A DNA stretch of 64,000 bases from Synchiropus splendidus (GCF_027744825.2 NC_071340.1:3417501-3481500), one strand, 5' to 3'; shown: positions 31,675 to 41,656, counted from the stretch's first letter. Notes: generated from the sequence alone by a model not told the origin. Translations and numbers: made by a program.

Positions 31675-32216
31675 ATGGAAGAAATTCATTTTGATCCGAG
31701 CTTGAAAACATCATTTTCATGTCTAGTGGTGGGACCATCAGGGTTAGGAAAGACCCATGTATACTTGTGAGGGATGATGTCAATTGTAAATAAAGATTGT
31801 ATGTATGTATACGTCTTTTGAACCTATGTACAGTGAATTGCAAAAGATGAATAAAAATATCAAATTCATTGAAGGTTTACCTAAATCTTTTGAAAATGAA
31901 GATGTATTTCCTTCTGATAGAAAACATTTGACAGACATCATAAAAATATGAGTGTTATAATGGTGACGCAAAACTTATTTCATCGTAGTAAATATAGTTG
32001 TATCCTCGCAATAAAACGCAGATAAAAGTTCTTGCTCAACAAGTTTACCCGTCTCAAAGAGTTTTCTTTCAAGAAAGCTTTGAAGATGCTACAGCTGGCG
32101 CTCACGGGTACTTAATTGTTGATCTAACACCCTCATGTCCAGAACGCTACAGACTAAGGACTGGGATACTTCCTCATCAACGTCACACTGTGTCCATACC
32201 GAAAAAGTCTGCTTAA
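31675..32216 (+). pseudogene. Packaging ATPase (FtsK/HerA, A32-like), broken
   Basis: Powers genome packaging into the capsid. The start is the ATG at 31675. A Walker A P-loop is visible in VVGPSGLGKTHVYL, then a stop at 31768. Later frames carry FPSDRKHLTDII (near 31905) and, at 31998-32216, RNKTQIKVLAQQVYPSQRVF and GYLIVDLTPSCPERYRLRTG, the conserved C-terminal end. The Walker B strand is missing between the second and third parts, so a deletion has removed a catalytic element. Confidence 0.85.
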
Positions 32217-32219
32217 GTC

Positions 32220-33260
32220 ATGTCAGCGCATATAAAAAGAAACGCAGGTTTACTTAAGGAACTATACCATGCTCCTTAAATGAAACGTAAAGACATTTTG
32301 ATGCATAGTTCTCGGGACTTTATTCAAGCTCTCGATGAGATCGCCCTGAACGTTTTGAAGGGGAATGTACTGTTGTCGCAGGCTCAGTTAAAAAAACTGA
32401 AAAAACAGAAGAAAAACATCTGTCACGGGTCAAGGACGTGGAGCGGGACCCAAGCGCAGTGGTGAAAGTCACAAAAGGCAGGACCGAGTCAAAAACAATA
32501 TTTTAATAATTAAACAACAAAATCACGACAGAAAGCGTCACCGAACCGGGAGACACAAGATAAAGTCTAAATGTCCAAAACAGAGTAACCAAACGAGCCG
32601 AAGTCCATATACAAGAATAAGAGACCAAACAGAAAGCGTCACCAAACTGGGAGAATCAAACCAACTTAAATTTGGGAACGGAGAGACGAAAGTACAATGA
32701 ACAGAGATAGAGACAAAAGAAACCAGGAAAGGCGGAAACAGGAAGAAACCGAACACTAACTCAGGCACCAGGGTTTAAGACAAAGAAATCCAAAATAAGC
32801 TAACTAGCGCACAGAACAAGAGAACGAACAAGGAGAGCCAAGAGAACGAGGAGTTACCACAGGGAACAAAGGAGAGCGTCACAGAAACTAGAGAAGAAAT
32901 CACAGGGAACAAAGGACTCCATCTGCAGGAACTAGAGGAGTCGATCACAGGGAATAATAGGGGACGATCTGGCACACGGTGCTGGAGTCCAGGTGCTCTA
33001 ATACTCAGGTGATCTGGGGTTGATTGGCTCCAGCCATGTGCCACACAAACAGGAAGAACGGAGGAAGAAAACAAAACAAGACTCGCATGACAAAATAAAA
33101 GCGGAATCATGAGAACATCAGACTCTTGGCTAATAAAAAGGCGTGCGTGAAGCGTAGATGAAGGATTCTTATAAAGCAATCGGGAGGATTCCTGTTGCCG
33201 TTGCTAGCGGCTGCCGTTCCAATCATTGGAAATCTAATAGGAGGACTTGTAAAGAAGTAA
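32220..33260 (+). pseudogene. Small Maverick virion protein, split by an insertion
   Basis: The first part (32220-32420) reads IKRNAGLLKELYHAP, SSRDFIQALDEIALNVLKGN and KKLKKQKKN. The last part (33170-33260) reads a hydrophobic, glycine-rich tail (LLPLLAAAVPIIGNLIGGLV) ending KK. Together they have the look of the small conserved Maverick/adintovirus virion protein with a membrane-active end. About 700 bp of unrelated repeat (32421-33135) lies between them, and a stop near 32278 breaks the first part. Confidence 0.7.
32421..33135. repeat. Interspersed repeat inserted in the Maverick
   Basis: Starts CTGTCACGGGTCAAGGACGT, exactly as at 59602 where a ~80-bp fragment of the same repeat lies in satellite DNA. 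It contains direct repeats of GAAAGCGTCACC-type text (32531 and 32632). No coding frame and no clear terminal inverted repeat that I can read; class not determined. Confidence 0.65.
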
Positions 33261-33266
33261 AACACG

Positions 33267-33960
33267 ATGAAGACTGTCCAGAAAATGTATCTGGTCTCTC
33301 CTCAGCAAATTAACCAGTTATCAAGTCCAACCTCCGACATCTGTGAAACTGCCAAAGATGAATTGAATGAGAAGATGAGGACCATTCTGAATGATTCTCA
33401 GTTAAACTCGTATGAGAAGATTAAAAAGTATGATGCTCTATTGCAGAGATATTTAACCTTTACAAAACAGGATCAGAGAGACCAAAGGAGAGTAACTCTG
33501 ACTTTACAACGAGACAGAGTCAGCGATCACCCCCACGACTCTGACAGTCGTGTCGAAAGTGTTCTAAAAACACCCTTTGTAACAGATGACTTGGGTCAGG
33601 ATATTCTAAATATCCTTCCGTCAAAAGCTCGAAGAAATGCTGAATACATTATCCAGAGGATATCCAAAAATGGTGATGGTTGGAATATGAATGGCAAATT
33701 TATGTATGAAGGAAATGCTGTAAAAGGCTCTCATGTGATCGATATATTCAAGTACCTTTCCCTACCGCATAATAAAAGAAGTTCTCCATTACCTGCGGGA
33801 TGGTCCTAGTTTCTCGTCACATTATTAAAGCTAAACATCCCTCTCACACTGCTGTCCAATCCTGAAGCGAGGGCTCAATATCAGAGACTTAAATCGAATT
33901 CTATCTTGCGAAAGAAAAGTATAGCTGAAAGCTGGTCTCCTGATTACAGATTTTTTTTAA
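33267..33960 (+). pseudogene. Conserved Maverick protein of unknown role
   Basis: A 180-codon open frame from the ATG at 33267 (MKTVQKMYLVSPQQINQL) has a helical, charged N-terminal half and a C-terminal half with DILNILPSKARRNAEYIIQR and GSHVIDIFKYL. A frameshift at about 33809 leads to LKLNIPLTLLSNPEARAQYQ in the next frame, up to about 33960. I recognise it as a frequent companion of the capsid genes in Mavericks, but its role is not known to me. It is the least damaged gene of the element. Confidence 0.65.
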
Positions 33961-34585
33961 CACACGAACAAACAAAATAGGATTAGTCACAATAGTCTTT
34001 AAAATACAGAAGAGAACAGAGTATGTTGTTTCCACGGACAGTGTGCACATCTTTTTAGACATTGTTGATGTCCTTTCACAAAGTTGTATACCATGAGGTC
34101 ATATTTTAAGGTATCGTCACTGTATAGACTTAATACTTCTTGGATACACAGCCCTCTAGCACGATGATGGAGGTAGAAGATGCAATGATGACTGTGATTG
34201 CAAACTCCAATAGTTTGCTACCTCTATTGTTGTGAACGACGTTAGTTTCTGACTTGTTCCTCCTTTGCCCCGAATGTTTCCATTTTCATCGTTCTCACCA
34301 GTACATCCGTACGAATATATTTTCCCCGAGCTTCTCCTGGACCGGAATCAAAAAAACATAAAAAACTAACTGAAGCTTGTGCCGTGGAACTTGATCCTCC
34401 TTTATTGAAAGTAATGGTCTCAGGAACATCCAAAAATCCAAACTTAACGGTCAAAACCTATATGTCCATGTTGTTCTTAACAACCCAACACAAATCAACC
34501 ACGAGCTTACCTTGCGCATCCGCCGTTTTTTTCAAAAGACAAAAGTGGCCTTCAAATTAAAACCCACATATATTTATGTAAAGCA
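33961..34585 (-). other. Convergence zone of the two Maverick gene blocks
   Basis: The plus and minus gene blocks meet here. A 70-codon minus frame at 34242-34454 reads KFGFLDVPETITFNKGGSSS and may be the remnant of a small virion gene. Nothing else recognisable. The zone is where shared transcription terminators would be expected, but I see no clear AATAAA pair. Confidence 0.35.
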
Positions 34586-34990
34586 CTAAACCACAAAACG
34601 ACTACCTAACAGTGTAAACAATATCAAGTGAAACTTACTTTGGCACTTACAATGACCACATACAAACGATAGAGGGTTCTGTAGTAGACCATTGTTGTAC
34701 TTGATGTTGCCTGAATGTTTCTTGAGAAACTTTAAAATACTTTCAGGGTAATGTGCAAAGTAGGGCCCCATTCCAAATGAGTCAAAGAAAGTTGTTCTAC
34801 CGTCTTCTTCGAGAGTTAAACTCTGCCAGTGCTCTCCTGGTTTATGTGCCGGATGTGTGTTGACGATTAAATATTCAGGCGGTCTGAGGGGGTTGTGTAA
34901 ATTGAGGCAACTTATCCGACGGCCATACACCGTAAAATGTGTCGCTCAAGAGACCTCTCAGCAGCCTCTGTAACTGGAGACTGTCCATAA
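34586..34990 (-). pseudogene. Adenain-like cysteine protease of the Maverick
   Basis: Processes virion precursors. The start is near 34988 on the minus strand (DSLQLQRLLRGLLSD), then a frameshift at about 34920. The main frame reads EYLIVNTHPAHKPGEHWQSL, with the catalytic His in GEHW, then DGRTTFFDSFGMGPYF, and finally LLQNPLSFVCGHCKCQSKF, with the catalytic Cys in the CGHC block. All catalytic positions are visible, but the frameshift and an altered C-terminus break the gene. It ends a few bases after the major capsid stop, so the genes are tightly packed. Confidence 0.88.
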
Positions 34991-34994
34991 CTTT

Positions 34995-36260
34995 TTAATA
35001 ATAGTCCACCAGCACTTGTCTTTTCGCATCAATCTCCAGAATGGAATCATAACAAGCGTACACAATCAGTATTACGGTGTTTGGTAAGGGTACTATGAAT
35101 CTCATCTCCAGTCTTAAATTCTCATTTGAGACAGGGGAGAGAGCGTCGTTGTCGTCGGCTGGATTGAGATTAAATGCAAACAGTGAATAACCGCTGTTAA
35201 AACCTTCGCAGTCAATGCTTAGAGGTAGATCCTTCAAATGTCTTCCTGTAGCTAAAATCATGGTATATGCCGTGGTGGAGATCCCAGACAAGTGGCTGGT
35301 GAGGGTCCAGGAGTCCAGCTGGCTGCGCTATGGCAATGAAGAAGGTGAAGGTTGTGGAGTAGAGGTGCAGGCAGGCTGAAGTTCTAAGGCAGAAAAGACC
35401 GAGTGAAATAACTCAGATAATGCAATATCCAGGCAGTGGCAAATAGCGGAATATCTCGCTTGAAGACAAACCATGAAGGGTTGACGAACAGGCGAGGACT
35501 GGCAGGTTGGTCGGGTCTTCATACCTTCAGGAGATTGGAGGCAGGTATGGATGTGACTAGGTGGGTTGGGCGGTGACGTCAGCGGAAGAGGTTGTGACAG
35601 ACTTTCTTCACAAACAGAGAGGCGCCAAGGATTTTCAGACGAAAGGTGGAGTCGCGGGGTCCGGTCAGGCAGAAGGCATCATTCGCCCTAGTGAGTTTAA
35701 TAACAGTGTCTCACAGAAAAATATGTCGCCGTGGAGAGGACCGAGAAGATGTTCTTCTCTGGATCTGCTCGTGAACTCTGCCCGTTTATTCAGGCCTGCG
35801 TTGGGACCGTTTACAGTCAACCAACACAGGTGTGTCTTGGTAAAAAAGACCGGCGCTAAACTGTGTTTTAAGAGTGTCGCCTGAAAAGTTGAGAAGTGTT
35901 TTGATCATAGCTCTGTACGGGTGAGTGGAACTGGACTGCGAAATCCTCCGATCCCCCAGGACCACATCACACTGGTCAAAGATGGTGTTTAGAGGATAAT
36001 TCATGAGACCGACTGTTGCGTCGTTAGCCAGCGGTGTGCTATCAGTGTTAGTAATTCTTGCACGCACGTGTAGAAGGGTGTCGTTTAGGTCTAGATACTT
36101 TTCACCGTCTCCTGCTATAAAAAACTCAATCGGTCCTCCTTCGCTGATAGCGGCTACTGGAGCAATTTCAGTGTAAATTGGAAAGCTGCGTAATTGGCGG
36201 CGTGAATAAATCCAGTTCTGCCAATGTGCATTCAGCAGATTTCTGGTGTAGGACTGCCAT
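34995..36260 (-). pseudogene. Major capsid protein (double jelly roll), broken
   Basis: Builds the icosahedral shell. The likely start is the ATG at 36260 on the minus strand. N-terminal text: LDLFTPPITQ. Middle (35786-36067): LANDATVGLMNYPLNTIFDQ, VVLGDRRISQSS, YRAMIKTLLNFSGDTLKTQF. C-terminus (34995-35291): GYSLFAFNLNPADDND, LRLEMRFIVPLPNTVILIVY, ILEIDAKRQVLVDYY. Foreign sequence at about 35291-35640 replaces part of the second jelly roll, and stops and frameshifts occur near 36180 and 35780. Confidence 0.88.
35291..35640. repeat. Insertion within the major capsid gene
   Basis: About 350 bp with no capsid-like frame, for example GGTGGGTTGGGCGGTGACGT around 35560-35580. It separates the recognisable N- and C-terminal capsid parts. 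I cannot classify it: no clear tail, inverted repeat or TSD. Edges are estimated from where capsid similarity stops. Confidence 0.45.
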
Positions 36261-36280
36261 GTTACTGTATATAAGGTTTT

Positions 36281-36713
36281 TTAAAATATATCAGAGCTCC
36301 CTCTGGACTTCCTCTTGGCCCGTTTGCTTCTGTCAACTGACTTCTTTCTTTTTTTGTTTGGACGTTTATTTGAGCTCTGTCTTACACGTCGTCCTGGAGG
36401 GCGTCTCTTTGTCCTTCGTGATAAGACGGCTATACCGCCTGACCCTTCCTGTCTCTGTTGATCGCTCATTCCTCTCACGGTATGGGTGAACATATCCAAG
36501 GCTATGTTACCCACGTCTTATTTGAGATGGGGTTTCGCTTTGACAATTCCTGATGATCCATGATACAAACCAAAACATTTTTGAGAAGAGGGAACGGATG
36601 CCTCGTCCGTACATAACCGGGTCACCGTAGAAACCGGGTAGATCTCCGCCCACCTGTTTTTCATAATATTGTACAAATCTGTGCGGGTCGTCTCTTAAGC
36701 CTGTGTGGACCAT
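36281..36713 (-). pseudogene. Maverick minor virion protein, basic (pVI/core-like)
   Basis: First part (36507-36713): RFVQYYEKQVGGDLPGFYGD, PVMYGRGIRSLFSKMFWF. This Maverick motif is rich in Gly and aromatics and is followed by an amphipathic segment. Second part (36281-36514), in another frame: AVLSRRTKRRPPGRRVR and a Lys/Arg-rich tail (KRPNKKRKKSVDRSKRAKRK). A frameshift near 36510 splits them. The basic tail suggests DNA binding, as in adenovirus core proteins; that is inference. Confidence 0.7.
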
Positions 36714-36817
36714 TGTGTTTGTTTATGACTTGGTCTGCAAAGGCTGGTTATCTCTCTCCGGCGTTGTGATGATGAATGGATTTCCAGACGACGATTAAAG
36801 GGTTATATAATATCCTC

Positions 36818-37680
36818 TCAAGTAACAGGTCTAAAGTGTAGAGTCACCACCACCTTTCCAAAGGTAAAATTGACTGGTTTGTTAAGATCTGATTTAATTT
36901 GTAACTGAATATTTTCAATATGGCTCTTGGCAACCGGTAAATAGTAAGCAGGGTTAAAATGCTGTGTGATTATATCTGAGTAACTACCCTTGATTTCCAC
37001 CATTCTTAAGAGCGGTGCATACGCATCCCCTACAAGCTGCGGTCTTACAGCGTCGCTGTAACAGTAGCGATGGTAAAACCCCGCTTTTAAATCAGGATGG
37101 GGCGCTCTGAACTCACTTAAAAAGCATTAGGTTCTGACCGTCTCCTTGAAGATCAATTTTTTGCCGTGCACCGTCAAACAGGAAGCGTATATCGTCATTG
37201 GTTTTTTTAAAGGTTTGCTCCAACTCGGTTGAAATCTGATTAATAGAGTTTTAATATCCACCCTTGAACTTCAGTTTGGAAATATCTCTTCCCGCCATTT
37301 TGAAATGTCAATCAACCACTCGCGATTCGTCTTTTGTCCTCTGAGCTGAGGCGCTGGCGTCTCATGGCTCTGTGAAATTCATCTTTATAGCGCCGCAACC
37401 TGTTAGCATCTGATTCTGATCCCCTCGGGGGAGTCGTGTTTGTGTTGGAATCAGGTCCTCTAGGGTTCGGTTTCCAGTAAAATGATGCTGCATCCTCCGG
37501 AATATTATTCCATGTGTGAGGGTATGTAATCTCCGTCAAAGCAACCTCCCATTTTCCATTTAAATCGATATGTTGTGCTAAATCAACGCGGAAAGTACCA
37601 ATCGAGTTGTCTTTAAAAACTTTTGCACTGGCCTTTGATGGTAAAGTCACATAGAAGCGTGCGTTCTTTGAGCCGTACAT
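36818..37680 (-). pseudogene. Minor capsid (penton-like) protein, broken
   Basis: Forms the vertices. The N-terminal frame (37312-37680) begins MYGSKNARFYVTLPSKASAK and continues FRVDLAQHIDLNGKWEVALT and EITYPHTWNNIP, typical of the single-jelly-roll Maverick minor capsid. The C-terminal frame (36818-37003) reads VEIKGSYSDIITQHFNPAYY. The middle (37003-37312) is spread across frames with a stop near 37255. The start codon is plausible, followed by a conserved block. Confidence 0.82.
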
Positions 37681-37714
37681 GATGATATGATGCCTGTTGT
37701 AAAGGAGGATCGTC

Positions 37715-38440
37715 TTATATATTTTTTATACCTGAAGCTTTTACCCACCTTTTGAATTTTTCAGGCCAGTTCTTCCACTGGACAAAGACCTGTCTTTCTC
37801 CTTTAACGACGCGTTCCTTGAGAATCTTTTCAGCGTGAAATACTTCCTTAACCAGTTGCACTCTTTGTAATTCTTGATCATAAAATGACCGCTGGATGGG
37901 TTCACCGTCGAAATCTTTCAATTTATGTACAGGCGGGTTGCGGTGGATACATTCAGTTATCGTGAATATCTCTTCTGTAAAACTCTGCTCATACTTTTTG
38001 TGAAATACACCTCATAGTTTTGATATCCTAACATGATCGCCCTCCTTAAATTTTGGCTTCTGCCGACCTTTCGACGGTCTAATGTAAAGATTGTCAAACA
38101 CTTGCAGACTATTTTCTTTAGTTACTTCCATCGGTGTCATTTTTATACTACTGTGATAGCTGTGATTATAACTCTTTACTAGATCCTGTAAAACCTCGAT
38201 GTAATGTAATCTTTTTAGCTGTAAAATATCTCCACATCCGATTTTTAAGAGTGCATTGAAATCTCTCAACCACAGAGGCCTTAAAGTCACTCGCTGTTGA
38301 AAAATGAATAATTCTCTTCCTTTCCATCAAAGCCCGGAAACTCTTGCTAAAAAATTCTTTCCCGTCATCCGTCTGTAGCTTTGCAGGCGTCCCGCTCTCA
38401 TCCAGCACTGATTCAAACGCCTTCATTGTCTCAATCGCAG
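37715..38440 (-). pseudogene. Retroviral-type integrase with chromodomain, N-terminus replaced
   Basis: Inserts the element's DNA. Minus-strand frames carry ETMKAFESVLDESGTPAKLQ, then TDDGKEFFSKSFRALM (the second catalytic Asp), VVERFQCTLKNRMWRYF (the catalytic Glu), HSSIKMTPMEVTKEN and YIRPSKGRQKPKFKEGDHVR (the SH3-like domain). A chromodomain follows: QLVKEVFHAEKILKERVVKG and QVFVQWKNWPEKF. The zinc-binding N-terminus and first catalytic Asp are absent: upstream of about 38440 the sequence is unrelated. Frameshifts occur near 38290 and 37990. Confidence 0.85.
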
Positions 38441-38775
38441 TTTTTCTTTTTAAAATCCTCATCATCCACATCTTCCATTTCAGTTGCATCAAAGTCGTCT
38501 GTGTCGTCTTTGATGGTCGCTGAAGGACAGGCTCCATCTGTCGTGTTGTTGTTAGAACCATCGTACTCATGACCATCACCAGTTACGTGTTCTACCACAG
38601 GAAATAGAGGGCTCGTCGAGGAGTTGTTCATTCCGTACCCAGTGCCGCCTGTAGCAGCTCCGAGGAAGATAGTGCCAATACCTCTCTTCCCTTCGGTCCT
38701 CATCGTTGTCTTAGTTGCTCTTGTTTCGACAGGTACGTCTGCAGGGTGTCGCTCTGGAAAAAATCCTCTTTATAG
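38431..38775 (-). CDS. Unknown acidic frame joined to the integrase remnant
   Basis: A 90-codon minus frame starts near 38703 (MRTEGKRGIGTIFLGAATGG) and becomes Asn/Thr-rich (GSNNNTTDG), then very acidic (DDTDDFDATEMEDVDDEDFK). A TATA box, TATAAAG read on the minus strand at 38768-38774, lies about 65 bp upstream of its start. It overlaps the 5' edge of the integrase similarity. I do not recognise it. It may be another gene of the element brought next to the integrase by deletion. Confidence 0.4.
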
Positions 38776-38820
38776 CAGCCATCAGTGAGTAGGCGGTCCA
38801 AAGGGGGCAGGACTAAAAGG

Positions 38821-39303
38821 TCAGTGCCTCTTTCGGCACAAGGGCATCATTCCATCAGCGGCTATGCTAGAAGAGGCCGTCGATTTTCGGAGAAACTCCT
38901 GAATTTTCTTACTCCAAGCATCCATTGGTATGGTTAACAGAGTACGAAATACACCGCAATCAGAATTAAAATACTCCAGTACGAAATCTTGTTCTTGTTC
39001 ACCCGTAACTCCTGTCGATACTTTATGGATGGCCATGAAGGACCATCGTCCTGATCCTGAGATTTTAGCCAGCCATATAGCCACGAAGGACGGCTTCCTC
39101 TCCATTCGATCAGGTTTGTTAGACACGGCTCCAGCCTTCTGACGTTGTTGTTGTTCTTCTTCTTCTTCTTCTTCAGCCCTTGGAAAATTTTCTGGCTTCA
39201 CCTCTATTAGCACACCACAGTCGTTAGACTGATAACACAGCCATCTCCGTAGGTTTTGTCATCATCCAGCTGATAAATGTACAATTCAGTTTTCAGGTTT
39301 GAC
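38821..39303 (-). pseudogene. Unknown Maverick-adjacent gene with Glu-rich stretch
   Basis: The main minus frame (38821-39213) reads LIEVKPENFPRAEEEEEEEQ, then MERKPSFVAIWLAKISGSGR, EQEQDFVLEYFNSDCGVFRT and a Ser-rich end. A further start in another frame, at about 39303, reads SNLKTELYIYQLDDDKTY. A GAA/CTT microsatellite at 39153-39176 makes the Glu run and may have caused the frameshift near 39215. The family is unknown to me. Its orientation with the capsid block makes it likely part of the element. Confidence 0.45.
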
Positions 39304-39310
39304 ATTTTGG

Positions 39311-40721
39311 TGTATTCTTCTTCTCTCTGACGAGGCAGCAAAAGAAGTGTCAAGATGCAAAATAGCCATTTTGTCACCTATGCTGACATTAGAACCCTCA
39401 GTCACACCTGAAGACATAATCTTGATCCAAGAAAATGCAGATGAAAATGAAAAGGTTTTGTGGAAACAAAAAGGAGCTACTGTGGACAATCAGGGTCTCT
39501 GGCGATCACATGAAGGCAAGCTCGTAGCTCCAACTGCACTTTTGACCATCTTGATTTCGGAGGTGCACAGTGATCTGCATTGCACGCAAGGGGGGAAGTG
39601 GTGAAGAAAATCAGACAGCAGGGATATTGGTCCCCATTTTTGCAGACAACAACAGATGAAGTGCTGAATCAATGTGAGATTTGTGACGAAAACAACGAAA
39701 AAACATCAAGATACCAATAGGTCATATTCCAGTCCCAGAAGGTCCATTTAAACATCTTGTGATCGATTACGTTGACATGATAAAAACGGTTCAAGGGAGA
39801 CGCAACATGTTGGTGGTAATTGATCGGTTAAGCTGCTGGGTTGAAGCAGCACCATCTAAAGACTTGAGTGCTGAAACAGTAATCAAATTCCTGACCAGAT
39901 AAATCATTCCTCGAGTTGGCATTCCGTCAGAAATAAGCTCAGACAACGGTGCTGCATTTGTACAAAAGGTTGTGAAGGGCATCTTGCAGCAACTTCGAAT
40001 CAAACAACGATTGGGTGCCGTTTATCACCCCCAGAGTCAGGGAATGGTTGAGGGGATAAATGGAACCCTGAAAGCGAAACTGAATAAGATCTGTGCTAGC
40101 ACGAAGCCAAACTGGGTTGATGCGTTACCATTAGCACTGATGAGTTATCGCATGCAAACTCATCAAAGCACGCATTTGACACCACACAAGATGTTGACGG
40201 GATGGCCGATGCCGGCACCACACTTGAGGGGACCCTACAAGGGGCCTCCACTTGAGCAACTACAATCTGAACTTAGAAGTTATACGAAGCAACTAACTTC
40301 TATCCATAAGACTATCTATCTGCAGGAGAGAAAACGGGAGCTTGAGGCCGATCGTGAGGCCGGGCATTTGGTGGTTCCCGGCGACCAGGAGTATATCAAG
40401 GTCTTCCGAAGAAAGTGGCACCAGCCGAGATGTGAAGGTCCATACACCGTGGTCCGAGCAACACCAACAGCTGTCCAAGTCGAAGGCAGCGCCACTTGGT
40501 ACCATCTGAGCCATTGCACAAAGGCCCAAGGCCATCACAACCAAAGAGGTAATAAAACAGGCAGTGAAGTCAATGATTTAGATAGTCAAAATGTTGATGA
40601 CAAGGCTTGCTGTGATAATAAGTTGTCTGGTTTGGTTGTCACCAGGAGACGAGCTCGCGCAGCTTGCGAGACCGCAGCAGCCGACCAAAGTCCAGACCGT
40701 GACACCCTAAGTTCCAGCTAA
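39311..40721 (+). pseudogene. pol: Retroviral integrase, broken
   Basis: Joins viral DNA to the host chromosome. In order: SDEAAKEVSRCKIAILSPML, the HHCC zinc finger (HSDLH near 39574-39588, CEIC near 39679), a first catalytic Asp in VIDYVDMIKT (39765), a second in SSDNGAAFVQK (39938), a third residue Glu in GMVEGINGTLKAKL (40046), then LRGPYKGPPLEQLQ and a GPYTVVRATPTAVQV end. Interruptions: a frameshift near 39600, TAG near 39718 and TAA near 39901. The second half (39972-40721) is open over 249 codons. Only the C-terminal third of pol remains. Confidence 0.92.
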
Positions 40722-40929
40722 AAAACTCGAGCATAACAGGGACTCAGTTAAGTACGATGCGATCACCCGTTGTGTGAAAAATGCCCAGAAACACAAAACG
40801 TTAAGCGTATTGGTGCAGGACAGGCGGAGTAAAAGTGGGATCCATGTCAGAGGTCAGGGAGCTCTAGGTAAAACACTGTCTGCCAAACTTGGAACCACAC
40901 CACAGTCAAAAAAAAGGAAACGAAGATGA
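40711..40929 (+). CDS. Small basic frame between pol and env
   Basis: Open in the +1 frame relative to pol and overlapping its end. It reads VKYDAITRCVKNAQKHKTLS and ends PQSKKRKRR before TGA at about 40929. The basic end looks like a nuclear localisation signal. It could be the start of a deleted env, an accessory gene or chance; no ATG is well placed. Confidence 0.25.
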   Translation, partial: VPAKKLEHNRDSVKYDAITRCVKNAQKHKTLSVLVQDRRSKSGIHVRGQGALGKTLSAKLGTTPQSKKRKRR

Positions 40930-41104
40930 CCGTCCAGTTTTGACCACCACTAGTCCTCTCTGTAATAAAACCACATTATTCGATTAATTATATTTACTAT
41001 TTACACAAACCATACCTATGAAATATTTAAACTACTGGGAGAACAACTGCATGAAACTGGTAAAATGGTGTTACGAAATCGTCAGGTGTTAGATTGGTTG
41101 GTGT

Positions 41105-41491
41105 GTGTCACATGTTTGCAGATCAGTGTTGCACTTACATTCCAACAACACCGCACCTGATGGAACATTTGCCATTGCAATGGATAAACTTAGAGATTCA
41201 AAAAATGAGATAAAAGAGCATGCAGGAGCTATAAGTTGGGCCTGGGATTGGTTAGATGGACACCGAAGAAAATGTGGAGCATTTTTTGCAGAAGTGAGGA
41301 TGACTACTGCAATCATACTCATCGTCATTTTTCTTCTGGCATGTTGCATCGTACCCATGATGAGGAAACTGTGTCTGCGAATGACTGAGAAGCAGTTAGC
41401 GGTCACGACGGGACTTTGGAACGCACAGATGCTGAACATGATGCCTGCTGAACAACTGGCTCTCGTGGTGACTGAGAGACCACATCTGTAG
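41105..41491 (+). pseudogene. env: Retroviral Env, transmembrane C-terminal remnant
   Basis: A 128-codon frame reads AISWAWDWLDGHRRKCGAFF, then a membrane anchor TTAIILIVIFLLACCIVPM (41306-41362) and a cytoplasmic tail with LCLRMTEKQLAV. This is the end of the transmembrane subunit. The surface subunit, furin site, fusion peptide and immunosuppressive region are absent, so a deletion joins the end of pol directly to the env end. It cannot mediate entry. Confidence 0.8.
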
Positions 41492-41633
41492 CCATCACCT
41501 GATTAATTGGAGGACTCTGATCATACTCCAGAGGTGACTGAAGAATGAGGTGTTGTTATGATTACATGACAAATGTGTTTAAATCATGATCCTATGTTTC
41601 TTTGCCAGTATAATTACTTGATTATTGTTTCAC

Positions 41634-41656
41634 TAAAAAAAAAAAAAAAAAAAAAA
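41634..41656 (+). repeat. A run between env and polypurine tract
   Basis: About 22 A residues with one G. It lies about 145 bp past the env stop and 290 bp before the LTR. It could be a slipped A-rich stretch or the tail of a small retroposed insertion; 41660-41920 holds nothing I can classify. Confidence 0.6.

Larger units (their letters stand above)
27460..39303. mobile_element. Maverick/Polinton (adintovirus-like) relic
   Basis: About 11.8 kb carrying every core module of this group: protein-primed DNA polymerase B, FtsK/HerA-type packaging ATPase, a small membrane-active virion protein, adenain-like protease, double-jelly-roll major capsid, penton-like minor capsid and a retroviral-type integrase with chromodomain. 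Genes are arranged in two converging blocks that meet near 33960-34580. I could not find the long terminal inverted repeats or a 6-bp target duplication, so both ends are probably lost. All genes carry frameshifts, stops, deletions or insertions. Confidence 0.9.

Noticed and set aside
32538..33179. Two minus frames of 76 and 134 codons in the Maverick insert
   Set aside because: Low-complexity hydrophobic readings of an A-rich repeat; no motif and no similarity to the flanking genes.
40293..40544. Minus frames opposite the retroviral integrase
   Set aside because: Antisense shadow; the plus strand encodes a well-conserved integrase end.
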